Shown here piece by piece: positions 17,825 to 29,057 of a stretch of DNA of 64,000 nucleotides. The translations under genes and the position numbers were made by a program. Source of the DNA: Rhodobacter sp. (GTDB lineage Bacteria; Pseudomonadota; Alphaproteobacteria; Rhodobacterales; Rhodobacteraceae); assembly GCA_013821825.1 (NCBI GenBank), contig PNJK01000009.1, forward strand, positions 1 through 64,000, read 5' to 3'. Within the stretch, counting starts at the first letter, position 1, and each line of letters opens with the position of its first letter. Below the pieces are notes generated by a model. The model was not told the DNA's origin. It saw only the letters and a program-made list of their open reading frames with translations, and searched no databases.

Positions 17825-19083
17825 CCGCCAACCCCATGACGGCAGTGGCCCGTGTGAAGACGGGCCATGAACGCCGCGCCCGCTATACTGGTGGCGTACT
17901 TGTGTTGCTGGCGCTGTTCGTGGTGGTGGTTTTCGGCCCTGGCGCCTATGGCGATGCGACCTTTCGCCTGTCGCGGCCAGGTGACGCCGTGGTGCTGGGT
18001 GATCTGGTGGTGCCGGCTGCGCCCTTCATCTATGTCGCGGCAAGCTTGCTTGCATTCCTCGGCGCGCGCCAGTTCTTGCGCGGGGGCGTCCGCTGGACGT
18101 CGCTGTCACTGGGCCTTGGGTTGGCGCTGGTGGTCCTGGCCTTTCTGGTCTGGGCAACGGCGGGGAACGCGTTTTCGCTGACCGGCATGCTGCAGGCAAC
18201 CATGGTGCGCGCCGTTCCGATTGCCTTGGGCGGGCTGGCGGGCGTCATGTGCGAACGCGCCGGGGTCGTGAACATCGCCATCGAGGGCATGCTGCTGGCC
18301 GGCGCCTTTACCGGTGCGCTGGTAGGGTCGGTGATCGGGGGCTGGGGCGGGCTTCTGTCGGCGGTGGTGATTGGCGGACTGTTCGGGTTCATCCTTGCGG
18401 CACTGGTCGTCACCTACCGAATGGATCAGATCATAGCGGGCGTGGTGATCAACCTGTTCGTGCTGGGTCTGACAAGTTACGTCAGCAGCCAGGTCTTCTC
18501 GCAATACCGGGGCCTGAACAACGCGCCGGTGTTCCGGTCGTGGAAAGTGCCGCTGCTTGGCGACATTCCGGTGATCGGGCCGATGCTGTTCAATCAGAAC
18601 CTGTTTGTCTACGGCGCGCTTGCCCTTGTGGCGTTGGCCACCTACTACCTGTTCCACACCCGGTCCGGCCTTCGGGCCCGCGCGGTGGGCGAACATCCCC
18701 GCGCAGCTGATACGCTGGGCATCAACGTCTACCGCATTCGCTATCTGCATGTGACCATGGGTGGCATGGTGGCCGGTTTCGGCGGCGCCTGGTTCACGCT
18801 GGGGTCGGTCGGGCGGTTTGATGAGGACATGACCGGCGGTCGCGGATTCATCGGATTGGCCGCAATGATCTTCGGGCGCTGGCATCCGGTGGGTGCGCTG
18901 GGCGCGGCGCTGGTCTTCGGCTTCGCGGATTCCCTGCAGCAGAAGCTGGCGCTGCTGGGCACGGGTGTGCCGTCAGAGTTTCTTGCCATGTCGCCCTATA
19001 TCGCGACGATCATCGTTGTCGCGGGTCTTGTCGGGCGGGCGCGACCGCCAGCGGCTGACGGCAAGGCCTATGTCAAGGAGTAG
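17821..19083 (+). CDS. ABC transporter permease 2 (importer 1, BPD_transp_2 family)
   Basis: The 420-residue protein is longer than its partner because of an N-terminal region (about residues 1-115) with three extra hydrophobic segments and the periplasmic-looking stretch DATFRLSRPGDAVVLGD. The conserved permease core begins near RAVPIALGGLAGVMCERAG, the EAA-like coupling region, and continues through AVGEHPRAADTLGINVYRIR. It is the last gene of the importer 1 operon and converges on dnaE, which ends 114 bases downstream on the other strand. Confidence 0.88.
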   Translation: MTANPMTAVARVKTGHERRARYTGGVLVLLALFVVVVFGPGAYGDATFRLSRPGDAVVLGDLVVPAAPFIYVAASLLAFLGARQFLRGGVRWTSLSLGLGLALVVLAFLVWATAGNAFSLTGMLQATMVRAVPIALGGLAGVMCERAGVVNIAIEGMLLAGAFTGALVGSVIGGWGGLLSAVVIGGLFGFILAALVVTYRMDQIIAGVVINLFVLGLTSYVSSQVFSQYRGLNNAPVFRSWKVPLLGDIPVIGPMLFNQNLFVYGALALVALATYYLFHTRSGLRARAVGEHPRAADTLGINVYRIRYLHVTMGGMVAGFGGAWFTLGSVGRFDEDMTGGRGFIGLAAMIFGRWHPVGALGAALVFGFADSLQQKLALLGTGVPSEFLAMSPYIATIIVVAGLVGRARPPAADGKAYVKE

Positions 19084-19197
19084 GATCTGGGCGAGCCGAC
19101 CAGAGCGCCAGGGGCGGGCTGCAAGCAAGAACACTCGTTCGGATCGCCCAGGGGCAGAGAGTGGCAAGCTTGAAGCCCTCTGCTGTCTGCTCGGGGG

Positions 19198-22100
19198 TCA
19201 GAGGTCTTCGACCGCCAGCACGCCCCGCATCGCCTTGATCGCCCCGCGGATTTGCGGGGTGACGGGATAGGGCTGCGGCAGTTCCAGATCAATCTCGCGG
19301 CCGGTCGGATCGGTCACGCAAAGGGTGATCTGTGCGCGGGTCCGCCCCTCGACGCGGGCAAGAAGGGCGGCGAGGGACGGGATAGCTTCAGCAAGGGACA
19401 GGTGGATGCGGATGGCTTGCGCGCCTGCCTGATCTGCGACGGCGTCGATGGGCTGGACGGCGTTGGCGAGGAGTTTCAGGGTTTCGCCTTCAAGTTCGGC
19501 CTTCACCGTCAGCACCACATTGCGCCCGGGTTCGAGGTGGTCGCGCGAGGCTTCGAGCGTGTCGGAGAAGACGGTGACCTCGTAAAGCCCGGTAGGGTCG
19601 GAAAGCTGAACGAAAGCAAAGCGGTTGCCGCGGGCGGATTTGCGCTCCTGGCGGGCTGAGACGGAACCGGCGAGTTTCGCGATAAGGGGTCCGCGTTCGG
19701 CAAGGGCCGTCACCTCGGTCAGCGTCTTCACGTCCCTGCGGCGCAGCGCGGACATGTAGTCGTCAAGCGGGTGGCCGGAAAGGTAAAAGCCGATGGCCTG
19801 ATGTTCCTGCCCGAGCCGTTCGACCGGAAGCCAGTCATCGCGGAACGGCAGGCGCGGTTCTGGAATATCCGCCCCCGCCGCGCCGAACAGCGAGACTTGC
19901 GACGAGGCGGCTGCCTCGTGGATGGCGGCGGAATAGGCGACGAGGGGGTCCAGAGCCTCAAAGACGCGGGCGCGGTTGGGGTCAAGGTTGTCGAACGCAC
20001 CGGCGCGGGCAAGCATTTCAAGCGGGCGCTTGCCGATCCGCTTCAGGTCAACCCGGCGGGCAAAGTCGAAGAGGGTGGCGAAGGGTTTGTCACCTCGGGC
20101 TTTGACGATCAGTTGCATCGCATCGACGCCGACGTTTTTCAGCGCGCCAAGACCATAGACGATGGCACCATCGCGCACGGTGAAGGTCGCAAGCGAGGCG
20201 TTGATGCAGGGCGCGACGGTCGCCAGCCCCAGCTTGTCGACCTCACGTTTGTAGACCGCCAGTTTGTCGGTCAGATGAATATCGCAGTTCATCACTGCGG
20301 CCATGAACTCGGCCGGGTAGTTCGCTTTGAGGTAGGCAGTCTGGTAGCTGACCACCGCATAGGCGGCGGCGTGGGATTTGTTGAAGCCATAATTGGCGAA
20401 CTTTTCGAGAAGGTCGAAAACCTCGCCCGCTTTCGCGGCAGGGATATTGTGGGTGGCCTTTGCGCCTTCGATGAACTTCGGGCGTTCGCGGGCCATTTCC
20501 TCGGGGTTCTTCTTGCCCATCGCGCGGCGGAGGAGGTCAGCGCCGCCAAGCGAGTAGCCCGCCATGACCTGGGCGATCTGCATCACCTGTTCCTGGTAGA
20601 CGATAATCCCTTGCGTCTCGGCCAGAATGTGGTCGATGGTCGGATGGATCGACTCCAGTTTGCGAAGGCCGTTCTTCACCTCGCAATAGACCGGGATGTT
20701 CTCCATCGGGCCGGGGCGATAGAGGGCGACGAGGGCCACGATATCCTCGATGCAGGTCGGCTTCATCCGCCGCAGCGCGTCCATCATGCCCGAGCTTTCC
20801 ACCTGGAAGACGGCGACGGTCTTGGCAGCGGCGTAAAGCTCGTAGCTGGGCTTGTCGTCCAAGGGGATCAGGTTGATGTCGAAACTGATGCCGCGCAAGG
20901 CCAGCAGGTCCATCGCGTTCTGGATCACGGTCAGGGTCTTCAGACCAAGAAAGTCGAACTTCACCAGCCCCGCCGCTTCGACCCATTTCATGTTGAACTG
21001 GGTCGCGGGCATGTCGGAGCGGGGATCGCGGTAAAGCGGCACCAGCTCATCCAATGGCCGGTCACCAATCACCACACCTGCGGCATGGGTCGAAGCGTTG
21101 CGATAAAGCCCTTCGATCTTGGCGGCGTAGTCCAGTAGCCGGCCGACGACCTCTTCCTTCGCGGCCTCGCGCAGGCGGGGTTCATCCGCCAGCGCCTTGG
21201 TGATCGAGACCGGCTTGACCCCTTCGACCGGGATCATCTTCGACAGCTTGTCGACCTGACCATAGGACATTTGCAGCACCCGGCCCACGTCACGGACGGC
21301 GGCCTTTGACAGCAAGGCGCCGAAGGTGATGATCTGCGCCACCCGGTCGCGGCCGTATTTTTCCTGCACGTAGGAAATCACCTCTTCCCGGCGGTCCATG
21401 CAGAAGTCGATGTCGAAGTCGGGCATCGAGACCCGTTCGGGGTTCAGGAAGCGCTCGAAAAGCAGGGCATAGCGCAGGGGATCAAGGTCGGTGATGGTCA
21501 GCGCATAGGCGACGAGGGAACCAGCACCCGAACCCCGGCCGGGACCGACCGGGATGCCGTGGTCCTTGGCCCATTTGATGAAATCGGCCACGATCAGGAA
21601 ATAGCCGGGAAAGCCCATCTTCTCGATGACCCCAAGCTCGAAATCCAGGCGGGCCCGGTATTCCTCGGGTGTCGCCGAATGGGGGATGACGGCAAGCCGG
21701 GCCTGCAGCCCGGCGCTCGCCTGGCGGCGCAGTTCCTGCACCTCGTCATCGGCAAAGCGGGGCAGGATGGGGGCGTGCTTCTTGACGACAAAGGCGCAGC
21801 GGCGGGCGATTTCGACGGTGTTCTCCAGCGCTTCCGGCAGGTCCGCGAACAGCGCGCACATTTCGGATTCAGACTTGAAGTAGTGTTGCGGAGTAAGCTT
21901 GCGGCGGGGTTGCTGCTGATCGACATAGGCACCTTCGGCGATGCAGATCAGGGCATCGTGGGCCTCATACATTTCGGCCTTGGGGAAATAGACGTCGTTC
22001 GTCGCCACCAATGGCAGGTTCATCTCATAGGCCAGTTCGACAGCCCCGCGTTCGGCAAGGGTCTCGGCCTCCGAAAGCTGGCCGCCTTGGCCGGGGTGGC

Positions 22101-22641
22101 GTTGCAGTTCAACGTAAAGGCGGCCCGGATAGATTGCTGCCAGGCGTTCCAGGATAATGCGGGCCTTCTGGTGCTGGCCCGCGGCATGGAAGCGGCCAAG
22201 CGGGCCATCGGGGCCGCCGGTCAGACAGATGAGTCCTTCGGCGTGCCGGCCAAGTTCGTCCAGCGTCACCTGCGGCAGGTTGGCCGCGCCGGACATGGCG
22301 CCATTGATGTAAAGGCGGGTGTTCAGCTGCATCAGGTTCAGGTAGCCCGCCTGGTCCTGCGCAAGCAGGACGATGGGCGCCGGAAGCCGAGGTTTCTCGC
22401 CCGGTTGGGCCGGGTCATGCGCCAGGCTGATCTGGCAGCCGACGACAGGCTGCAGTCCAGCGCCTGTGGCGGTGACGGAAAACTCCAGTGCGGCGAACAT
22501 GTTGTTCGTGTCGGTCATGGCCACGGCGGGCATCTGCGCGTTCTGGCACAGATCGACCAGCTTCTTGACCGGGACAGCACCCTCCAGAAGCGAATGTTCG
22601 GTGTGGGTGCGAAGGTGAATGAATCGGGGGGCGCTGGACAT
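19198..22641 (-). CDS. dnaE: DNA polymerase III alpha subunit
   Basis: The 1147-residue protein is the replicative polymerase catalytic subunit. The N-terminal PHP domain starts FIHLRTHTEHSLLEGAV. The palm has GPGRGSGAGSLVAYAL and the metal-binding PDFDIDFCMDRR. The fingers and helix-hairpin-helix region contains GFNKSHAAAYAVVSYQTAY, and an OB fold lies near the C-terminus (LAGSVSARQERKSARGNRF). Length and order fit DnaE1 rather than the damage-inducible DnaE2. It is a single-gene unit, convergent with importer 1 and divergent from xdhA. Its location between two transport/purine operons appears incidental. Confidence 0.95.
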   Translation of the reverse strand: MSSAPRFIHLRTHTEHSLLEGAVPVKKLVDLCQNAQMPAVAMTDTNNMFAALEFSVTATGAGLQPVVGCQISLAHDPAQPGEKPRLPAPIVLLAQDQAGYLNLMQLNTRLYINGAMSGAANLPQVTLDELGRHAEGLICLTGGPDGPLGRFHAAGQHQKARIILERLAAIYPGRLYVELQRHPGQGGQLSEAETLAERGAVELAYEMNLPLVATNDVYFPKAEMYEAHDALICIAEGAYVDQQQPRRKLTPQHYFKSESEMCALFADLPEALENTVEIARRCAFVVKKHAPILPRFADDEVQELRRQASAGLQARLAVIPHSATPEEYRARLDFELGVIEKMGFPGYFLIVADFIKWAKDHGIPVGPGRGSGAGSLVAYALTITDLDPLRYALLFERFLNPERVSMPDFDIDFCMDRREEVISYVQEKYGRDRVAQIITFGALLSKAAVRDVGRVLQMSYGQVDKLSKMIPVEGVKPVSITKALADEPRLREAAKEEVVGRLLDYAAKIEGLYRNASTHAAGVVIGDRPLDELVPLYRDPRSDMPATQFNMKWVEAAGLVKFDFLGLKTLTVIQNAMDLLALRGISFDINLIPLDDKPSYELYAAAKTVAVFQVESSGMMDALRRMKPTCIEDIVALVALYRPGPMENIPVYCEVKNGLRKLESIHPTIDHILAETQGIIVYQEQVMQIAQVMAGYSLGGADLLRRAMGKKNPEEMARERPKFIEGAKATHNIPAAKAGEVFDLLEKFANYGFNKSHAAAYAVVSYQTAYLKANYPAEFMAAVMNCDIHLTDKLAVYKREVDKLGLATVAPCINASLATFTVRDGAIVYGLGALKNVGVDAMQLIVKARGDKPFATLFDFARRVDLKRIGKRPLEMLARAGAFDNLDPNRARVFEALDPLVAYSAAIHEAAASSQVSLFGAAGADIPEPRLPFRDDWLPVERLGQEHQAIGFYLSGHPLDDYMSALRRRDVKTLTEVTALAERGPLIAKLAGSVSARQERKSARGNRFAFVQLSDPTGLYEVTVFSDTLEASRDHLEPGRNVVLTVKAELEGETLKLLANAVQPIDAVADQAGAQAIRIHLSLAEAIPSLAALLARVEGRTRAQITLCVTDPTGREIDLELPQPYPVTPQIRGAIKAMRGVLAVEDL

Positions 22642-22874
22642 GCCACCAGCCTAGCGAAGCGGTCGGACCAGCGAAAGACCGGACCTCTTTTCGGCAAAAG
22701 GCGAAACTGCTTTCGGGAAATCCGGAAAGGTTTGTCTTGCCATGTAGCCAAGCCCCGCGCTTCATGCTTTGAAGGAAGAACGGGCGCAGAGCCCGTGGGG
22801 GCGTGGTCCGCTTTACGCCGCATCGGGCGGGCGCGCAAATTACCTCGAGCGAGGAGAACGCGGCAGGTTGGGAC

Positions 22875-24278
22875 ATGTCCGGAATTGCGTTTCTGTTGAA
22901 CGGAACGCCGGTGCGCGTCGAGGGGGAGGCCCCGACGCGGACCTTGCTGGATTGGCTGCGCGAAGATCGCGGCCTGACGGGAACCAAGGAGGCGTGCTGC
23001 GAAGGCGACTGCGGCGCCTGCACCGTGATGGTAACGGATGACAGCGGGTCGAAGGCGCTTAACGCCTGCATCCTGTTCCTGCACCAGCTTGACGGCAAGG
23101 CAGTGCGGACGGTCGAGGGGATCTCCGGGCCGGGTGGCAAGATGCATCCGGTGCAAGAGGCGATGGTCCAGCATCACGGCAGCCAGTGCGGTTTCTGCAC
23201 GCCGGGTTTCGTCGTCTCGATGGCGGTAGCGCATCTGAACGGGGCGCGGGATCACGATGACCAGCTGGCAGGCAACCTGTGCCGCTGCACCGGCTATGCC
23301 CCGATCATTCGCGCAGCCGAGGCGGTCGAAGCAGCGCCGGTGCCGGATTGGATGAAGGCCGACCAGCCCCTTTCCCTTTCCCAGATCTCCTCGGTGAAGT
23401 CCGAAGAGCCAGGCAGCTTCACCGGGGGCTTCACCCCGCGCGACAGTGATGAACTGGCGGACTGGTATCTGGCCAACCCCGAGGCTGTGCTGATTGCAGG
23501 TGCTACGGATGTCGGCCTTTGGGTGACCAAATCCTTGCGCGACCTGAAACCGGTTGCGTTCCTTTCCGGGGTCAAGGACCTGCAAGGGATCGAACGTCGG
23601 GGCGGGCAGTTGCATGTGGGCGCCGGGGTGACGATTGCGGCCCTTCGGGAGGCCGTGGCGGGCCCCCTGCCATCCTTCGGCGAATTGTTGCGCCGCTATG
23701 CCAGCCAGCAGGTGCGCAACGCCGCGACGATCGGGGGCAACATCGCGAATGGCTCTCCCATCGGGGATGGCCCGCCGGCGCTGATCGCCCTGGGTGCGAC
23801 CCTCCATCTGCGCCGGGGCGACGAGATGCGGAGCCTGCCGCTGGAACACTTCTTCCTCGATTACCGCAAGCAGGATCGGCGTCCGGGCGAGTTCGTGGTC
23901 GGGGTGTCCTTTCCCGATCATGCGCGGGGCTTGCGGTGCTACAAGATATCCAAACGGTTTGACCAGGATATCAGCGCGGTCTGCGGCTGCTTCAATGTGA
24001 CTGTTGACGGCGGCACGGTCACCGATGCGCGGATCGCGTTTGGCGGCATGGCGGGCATTCCGAAGCGGGCGGCCCTGGCTGAAGCTGCTGTGTTGGGCCA
24101 GCCCTGGACCCTGGCCACGGTCGAGGCTGCCGCGCAGGCGATGGCGGGGGACTTCACGCCGCTTTCCGATATGCGGGCCAGCGCGGCCTATCGGCTGACC
24201 ACGGCGCAGAACCTGATGATCCGCTACTTCCACGACCTGCAAGGCGTGCCGGTGTCGGTGCTGGAGGTGCGGGCATGA
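22875..24278 (+). CDS. xdhA: Xanthine dehydrogenase small subunit (2Fe-2S and FAD)
   Basis: The 467-residue subunit carries two 2Fe-2S clusters and FAD. The ferredoxin-like domain has [11 protein letters not shown] at residues 41-51. The second cluster domain has CGFCTPGFV and [11 protein letters not shown]. The FAD-binding domain includes [11 protein letters not shown] and [21 protein letters not shown]. It passes electrons from the molybdenum subunit XdhB to NAD during oxidation of hypoxanthine and xanthine to urate. The ATG at 22875 is preferred over an upstream frame extension because family homology starts there; the nearest purine-rich site (GAGGAG at 22851) is rather far. The stop overlaps the xdhB start by four bases. 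Confidence 0.92.
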   Translation: MSGIAFLLNGTPVRVEGEAPTRTLLDWLREDRGLTGTKEACCEGDCGACTVMVTDDSGSKALNACILFLHQLDGKAVRTVEGISGPGGKMHPVQEAMVQHHGSQCGFCTPGFVVSMAVAHLNGARDHDDQLAGNLCRCTGYAPIIRAAEAVEAAPVPDWMKADQPLSLSQISSVKSEEPGSFTGGFTPRDSDELADWYLANPEAVLIAGATDVGLWVTKSLRDLKPVAFLSGVKDLQGIERRGGQLHVGAGVTIAALREAVAGPLPSFGELLRRYASQQVRNAATIGGNIANGSPIGDGPPALIALGATLHLRRGDEMRSLPLEHFFLDYRKQDRRPGEFVVGVSFPDHARGLRCYKISKRFDQDISAVCGCFNVTVDGGTVTDARIAFGGMAGIPKRAALAEAAVLGQPWTLATVEAAAQAMAGDFTPLSDMRASAAYRLTTAQNLMIRYFHDLQGVPVSVLEVRA

Positions 24279-26617
24279 GCATGGGCAAACCCCTGCCGCA
24301 TGATACCGCCCCGCTGCATGTGACGGGTCAGGCGCGCTATGTCGACGATATCCCGATGCCGGGCAACGCGCTGCATCTGGCGTTCGGGCTGTCCACTGTC
24401 GCGCATGGCGAGATCACGGGGATCGACCTGACCCTGGTCCGGTCAGCTCCGGGTGTGGTAGCGGTCTACAGCGCCGCTGATCTGGATCCGATGCCGGATT
24501 GCAGCCCATCGGCGCATGATGAACCGCTGCTGGCGGTGGGTCGTGTCCATTATGTCGGCCAGCCGGTGTTTCTGGTGGTGGCAGAAAGCTATCTGGCAGC
24601 GCGAAAGGCGGCGCGGCTGGGGAAGGTCAGCTATGCCGAACTGCCCGCGATCCTGACCGTGGATCAGGCGATGGCTGCGAACAGCCGGTTCGAACAGGGG
24701 CCGGTGATCTGGCAGAAGGGCGATCCCGCCAAGGTAATGGCCACTGCGGCACATCTGGTCGAAGGCAGTTTCGAGGTCGGCGGGCAGGAGCATTTCTATC
24801 TGGAGGGTCAGGTCGCTGCCGCGCTGCCGCAGGAAGGCGGCGACATGGTTATCCATGCCTCGACCCAGCATCCGACGGAAATCCAGCACAAGGTAGCACA
24901 TGCACTGCACCTGCCGATGAACGCGGTGCGGGTAGAGGTGCGCCGGATGGGCGGCGGGTTCGGGGGCAAGGAATCCCAGGGGAACGCCTTGGCCATCGCA
25001 TGCGCCGTGGCGGCGCGCCTGACAGGGCGGCCTTGCCGCATGCGCTATGACCGCGACGATGACATGATGATCACCGGCAAGCGGCATGACCTGCGGATCA
25101 CTTACCGCGCCGGGGTGGATGGCGATGGGCGAATTCTGGGGCTGGAATTCACGCATCTGATGCGCTGCGGCTGGGCGCAGGATCTGTCCTTGCCGGTGGC
25201 CGACCGGGCCATGCTGCATGCGGATAATTTCTATCACCTGCCGAATATCCGGATCGAATCGCACCGGCTGAAGACCAACACCCAAAGTGCCACCGCCTTC
25301 CGCGGCTTCGGCGGCCCGCAGGGGATGGTGGGGATCGAGCGGGTGCTGGACCATGTGGCCTTTGCGGTGGGCCGCGATCCGTTGGCGGTGCGCAAGCTCA
25401 ACTTCTATTACGCGGATGAAGGCGGGGGTGCCTCTGGCCGAGGGGTTCTTGACCACCAGAAGGTGCAGACAACGCCGTTCCACATGCCGGTGGAGGATTT
25501 CATCGGTCATGAACTGGTGGCCGAATTGGAGCGGACCTCGGACTTTGGCAAGCGGATGGCCGCGATTGCGGAGTGGAACAAGGGTTCGCCGATCCTGAAG
25601 CGCGGGATCGCGCTGACCCCGGTGAAGTTCGGAATCTCGTTCACGCTTAGCTGGCTCAATCAGGCCGGGGCACTGGTGCATGTCTATCAGGACGGGTCGA
25701 TCCATCTGAACCATGGCGGGACCGAGATGGGACAGGGGCTGTTTCAGAAGGTTGCTCAGGTGACGGCGGCGGTTTTTGGCGTCGATGTCTCGATGGTGAA
25801 GATCACCGCGACGGACACAGGGAAGGTGCCGAACACCAGCGCCACGGCCGCAAGTTCCGGGGCGGACATGAACGGGATGGCGGCAAAGGCGGCAGCCGAA
25901 ACCATTCGCGGGCGGCTGGCTGAGTACATTGCCGGGAAACATCAGGCAAAGGCGTCAGCCGTCCGCTTTGTCGATGGTCAGGTGAGAGTGGCGGGCGAAG
26001 TCTATGGCTGGGCGCAGGTTGTTGCCTGGGCCTATCAAGCCCGGGTGTCGTTGTCCTCGACCGGGTATTACGCCACGCCGAAGATCTTGTGGGATCGGGT
26101 GCGCGGGACCGGGCGGCCGTTCTTCTACTTCGCCTATGGTGCTGCCGTGACCGAGGTGGTGATCGACCGGCTGACCGGAGAGAACCGGATCTTGCGGGCG
26201 GATATCCTGCATGACACCGGGACATCGCTGAATCCGGCGATCGATATCGGGCAGGTCGAGGGGGCCTATGTGCAAGGCGCGGGCTGGCTGACCACGGAAG
26301 AACTGGTCTGGGACGGCAAGGGCCGGCTGACGACGCACGCGCCCTCGACCTACAAGATCCCGGCCTGCTCGGATCGGCCGGATGTGTTCAACGTGGCCTT
26401 GTGGGGCAAGCCGAACCGAGAGGATTCGGTCGGCAAGTCGAAGGCGGTTGGCGAGCCGCCTCTGATGTTGGGGATATCGGCGCTGATGGCTTTGTCCGAT
26501 GCGGTGGCGGCGTGCGGCGATGGAAAGGTGTATCCTGCGCTGGACGCGCCCGCGACGGCGGAACGGGTGCTGATGGCGATAAACAAGGTGGAAGGCAGGA
26601 GGGCCAAGGATGTTTGA
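24275..26617 (+). CDS. xdhB: Xanthine dehydrogenase molybdopterin-binding subunit
   Basis: The 780-residue large subunit has the molybdenum-cofactor motifs of the xanthine oxidase family: [34 protein letters not shown], and the catalytic glutamate in [13 protein letters not shown] near the C-terminus. It hydroxylates purines with water as oxygen donor and works as a heterodimer pair with XdhA in the cytoplasm. It overlaps xdhA by four bases and xdhC by eight, so the three are one translation unit. No missing catalytic residues are seen. Confidence 0.94.
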   Translation: MSMGKPLPHDTAPLHVTGQARYVDDIPMPGNALHLAFGLSTVAHGEITGIDLTLVRSAPGVVAVYSAADLDPMPDCSPSAHDEPLLAVGRVHYVGQPVFLVVAESYLAARKAARLGKVSYAELPAILTVDQAMAANSRFEQGPVIWQKGDPAKVMATAAHLVEGSFEVGGQEHFYLEGQVAAALPQEGGDMVIHASTQHPTEIQHKVAHALHLPMNAVRVEVRRMGGGFGGKESQGNALAIACAVAARLTGRPCRMRYDRDDDMMITGKRHDLRITYRAGVDGDGRILGLEFTHLMRCGWAQDLSLPVADRAMLHADNFYHLPNIRIESHRLKTNTQSATAFRGFGGPQGMVGIERVLDHVAFAVGRDPLAVRKLNFYYADEGGGASGRGVLDHQKVQTTPFHMPVEDFIGHELVAELERTSDFGKRMAAIAEWNKGSPILKRGIALTPVKFGISFTLSWLNQAGALVHVYQDGSIHLNHGGTEMGQGLFQKVAQVTAAVFGVDVSMVKITATDTGKVPNTSATAASSGADMNGMAAKAAAETIRGRLAEYIAGKHQAKASAVRFVDGQVRVAGEVYGWAQVVAWAYQARVSLSSTGYYATPKILWDRVRGTGRPFFYFAYGAAVTEVVIDRLTGENRILRADILHDTGTSLNPAIDIGQVEGAYVQGAGWLTTEELVWDGKGRLTTHAPSTYKIPACSDRPDVFNVALWGKPNREDSVGKSKAVGEPPLMLGISALMALSDAVAACGDGKVYPALDAPATAERVLMAINKVEGRRAKDV

Positions 26618-27533
26618 TCTGGCAGCCCTTCAGGCGGCGATCAAGGCACATGGGCCGGTAGCACGGGTGGTGATTGCCGCGCATGACGGGTCCAGCCCGC
26701 GTGAGGTTGGCGCGGCGATGCTGGTCTGGGCAACGGGTCAGGCCGGGACCATCGGCGGCGGGGCACTGGAGTGGGAGGCTTTGGCGCGGGCCCGGGCAAT
26801 GCTTGCGGCCGGGGGCGTCCGGCTGGACCGCGAGGCATTGGGTCCGAAGCTGGGTCAATGCTGCGGCGGCGCGGTGACGGTGCTGACAGAGGTTTACACG
26901 AAGGCGCCGGACGCAGAGGCCGGAGTGGTGGCACGGGGAACCGGGCCAATGCCTTTGGCTGTGAAACGACTGCTGGCCAAAGCGCGGGGCGAAGGCATGG
27001 TGCCCAAGCCGCACCTCGTGCAAGGCTGGTTTGTCGAACCGGTGGCCCGGGCAGAACGGCAGCTTTGGGTCTGGGGCGCAGGCCATGTCGGGCGGGCGCT
27101 GGTGGCGGTGTTGGCGCCTTTGCCGGGCGTCGCGATCACCTGGGTGGATATCGGGCCGGAACGGTTTCCAGACGTTGTGCCGGACGGGGTGACTGTTCTG
27201 CCAGTACCGCAGCCCGAGGCCGCGGTCTCGCTGGCGCCGAAAGATGCCGAGCATCTGGTTTTGACCTATTCCCACGCGCTGGACCTGGAGCTGTGCCACC
27301 GGCTGCTGCTGCATGGCTTTGCACGGGCCGGGCTTATCGGGTCGGCGACGAAATGGGCCCGGTTCCGGTCGCGGCTGGCAGGGCTGGGGCATCGTCCCGA
27401 CGCGATTTCGCGGATTGCCTGCCCGATCGGTAACCCCGAATTAGGGAAACACCCGCAAGCAATCGCAGTGGGTGTCGCGGCAGAGTTCCTGTCGCATAAG
27501 ATCAGCGCAATCGGGCGGGAGAAACTGGGATGA
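26610..27533 (+). CDS. xdhC: Xanthine dehydrogenase accessory protein XdhC
   Basis: The 307-residue protein has the XdhC N-terminal part (VVIAAHDGSSPREVGAAML, GTIGGGALEWEA, and the cysteine pair in GQCCGGAV) and a Rossmann-like C-terminal part (LWVWGAGHVGRALV). In characterised relatives XdhC binds the molybdenum cofactor, aids its sulfuration and inserts it into XdhB. It begins inside xdhB and ends with ATGA shared with the next ATPase gene (27530-27533), coupling the enzyme set to importer 2. Confidence 0.92.
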   Translation: MFDLAALQAAIKAHGPVARVVIAAHDGSSPREVGAAMLVWATGQAGTIGGGALEWEALARARAMLAAGGVRLDREALGPKLGQCCGGAVTVLTEVYTKAPDAEAGVVARGTGPMPLAVKRLLAKARGEGMVPKPHLVQGWFVEPVARAERQLWVWGAGHVGRALVAVLAPLPGVAITWVDIGPERFPDVVPDGVTVLPVPQPEAAVSLAPKDAEHLVLTYSHALDLELCHRLLLHGFARAGLIGSATKWARFRSRLAGLGHRPDAISRIACPIGNPELGKHPQAIAVGVAAEFLSHKISAIGREKLG

Positions 27534-29053
27534 CGGGCAAGGTTCTGCTAAGCGTCGAAGGCGTCACCAAGGCCTATCCCGGCGTGGTTGCCAACAGTGA
27601 TGTGTCGTTCCAGATCTCGGAGGGTGAGGTTCATGCCCTGCTGGGCGAGAATGGTGCCGGCAAATCGACCCTCGTCAAGATGATCTACGGGCTGGTCCGG
27701 CCCGACGCCGGGCAAATGACCCTGCATGGCGCGCCCTATCACCCCGCCAAACCCGCCGAGGCGCGGCGGCAGGGCGTGGCGATGGTGTTCCAGCACTTCT
27801 CTCTCTTCGAAGCGCTGAACGTGGCCGAGAATGTGGCGCTGGGGATGGAAAATCCGCCTCCGTTGAAGGCGCTGGCCGGGCGCATCCGCGAGGTCAGCCA
27901 GGAATACGGGCTGCCCCTCGATCCCGCGCGGATGGTCGGGGACCTCTCGGCGGGAGAGCGGCAGCGGGTCGAGATCATCCGTTGTCTGCTGCAGGACCCC
28001 AAGCTGCTGATCATGGACGAACCGACAAGCGTGCTGACCCCGCAAGAGGTGGGCATCCTGTTCAAGACCCTGCGTCAGCTGGCCTCGGAAGGGACCGCGA
28101 TCCTTTACATCTCGCACAAGCTGGAGGAGATCCGGGCGCTTTGCGATGAGGCCACGATCCTGCGCCGGGGCAAGGTGGTGGCCACCTGTACCCCGCGCGA
28201 CCGCACCGCGCGTGAGATGGCCGAACTGATGGTCGGTACGGTGCTGACACCCCCGGCCCGCAGCGGTCGGGCCAAGGGCGACACGGCGCTGGAGGTGACG
28301 GGGCTGTCGGTTGCCTCGCCCATTCCGTTTGGGACATCCTTGAAAGATGTCAGTTTCAAGGTCCGCAAGGGCGAGGTTCTGGGTATCGCCGGTGTCGCGG
28401 GGAACGGGCAGGACGAACTGTTGTTGGCCCTGTCGGGCGAACTGAAATCGGCCCCCGGTGCGGTGAAGATTGCCGGCGTCGCGATGGGGGACACGGGGCC
28501 GAACGATCGGCGGCGGGCAGGCCTTGTCGCCGCGCCGGAAGAGCGGCTGGGCCACGCGGCGGCCCCGGACATGAGCCTGGTGGAAAACGCCCTTCTGTCG
28601 GGCGTCGTGCGCAAGGGGCTGACACGGCGCGGGTTTATCGACTGGGGTGCCGCAGAGGTTTTCGCCGCCGGCATCGTGAAGGATTTTGACGTCAGGACCC
28701 CGGGGACGCATGTTGCAGCCCGCGCGCTGTCAGGCGGAAACCTGCAGAAGTTCGTGGTCGGGCGTGAACTTAGCCAGACCCCTTCAGTCATCGTGATCAA
28801 CCAGCCCACTTGGGGTGTCGATGCGGCGGCGGCCGCGGCGATCCGGCAGGCCATACTGGACCGCGCCTCGTCCGGGGCGGCGGTGGTCGTGATCAGCCAG
28901 GACCTTGATGAACTTCTGGAGATCGCCGACGATTTCGCGGCGCTGAACGGCGGGCGGCTGACACAGGCGCGTCCCGTCGAAGGCCTGACCGTGGACGAGA
29001 TCGGGCTGATGATGGGCGGGACCCATGGCATGGAGGTCGCACATCATGGCTGA
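27530..29053 (+). CDS. ABC transporter ATP-binding protein, two nucleotide-binding domains (importer 2)
   Basis: The 507-residue double ATPase resembles that of importer 1. Domain 1 has GENGAGKSTLV, LSAGERQRVEIIR and LLIMDEPTSVL. Domain 2 has the family-typical lysine-less GVAGNGQDE, LSGGNLQKFVVGREL and INQPTWGVDAA. It starts within the stop of xdhC, so it belongs to the xanthine dehydrogenase operon. This placement supports purine bases or nucleosides as the cargo. The following gap to the permease contains a dispersed repeat. Confidence 0.9.
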   Translation: MTGKVLLSVEGVTKAYPGVVANSDVSFQISEGEVHALLGENGAGKSTLVKMIYGLVRPDAGQMTLHGAPYHPAKPAEARRQGVAMVFQHFSLFEALNVAENVALGMENPPPLKALAGRIREVSQEYGLPLDPARMVGDLSAGERQRVEIIRCLLQDPKLLIMDEPTSVLTPQEVGILFKTLRQLASEGTAILYISHKLEEIRALCDEATILRRGKVVATCTPRDRTAREMAELMVGTVLTPPARSGRAKGDTALEVTGLSVASPIPFGTSLKDVSFKVRKGEVLGIAGVAGNGQDELLLALSGELKSAPGAVKIAGVAMGDTGPNDRRRAGLVAAPEERLGHAAAPDMSLVENALLSGVVRKGLTRRGFIDWGAAEVFAAGIVKDFDVRTPGTHVAARALSGGNLQKFVVGRELSQTPSVIVINQPTWGVDAAAAAAIRQAILDRASSGAAVVVISQDLDELLEIADDFAALNGGRLTQARPVEGLTVDEIGLMMGGTHGMEVAHHG

Positions 29054-29057
29054 TGTC

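Noticed and set aside
19084..19197. A possible bidirectional terminator between importer 1 and dnaE
   Set aside because: Only a weak, interrupted inverted repeat (GCAGAG/CTCTGC) is visible, without a T run on either strand.
22515..24242. A 575-codon open frame on the minus strand across the xdhA gene
   Set aside because: It is antisense to a well-supported Fe-S/FAD subunit, has no recognisable domain and arises from high-GC codon bias.
24443..25942. A 499-codon open frame on the minus strand within xdhB
   Set aside because: Composition (His, Arg, Gln rich) and lack of domains mark it as a mirror frame of xdhB.
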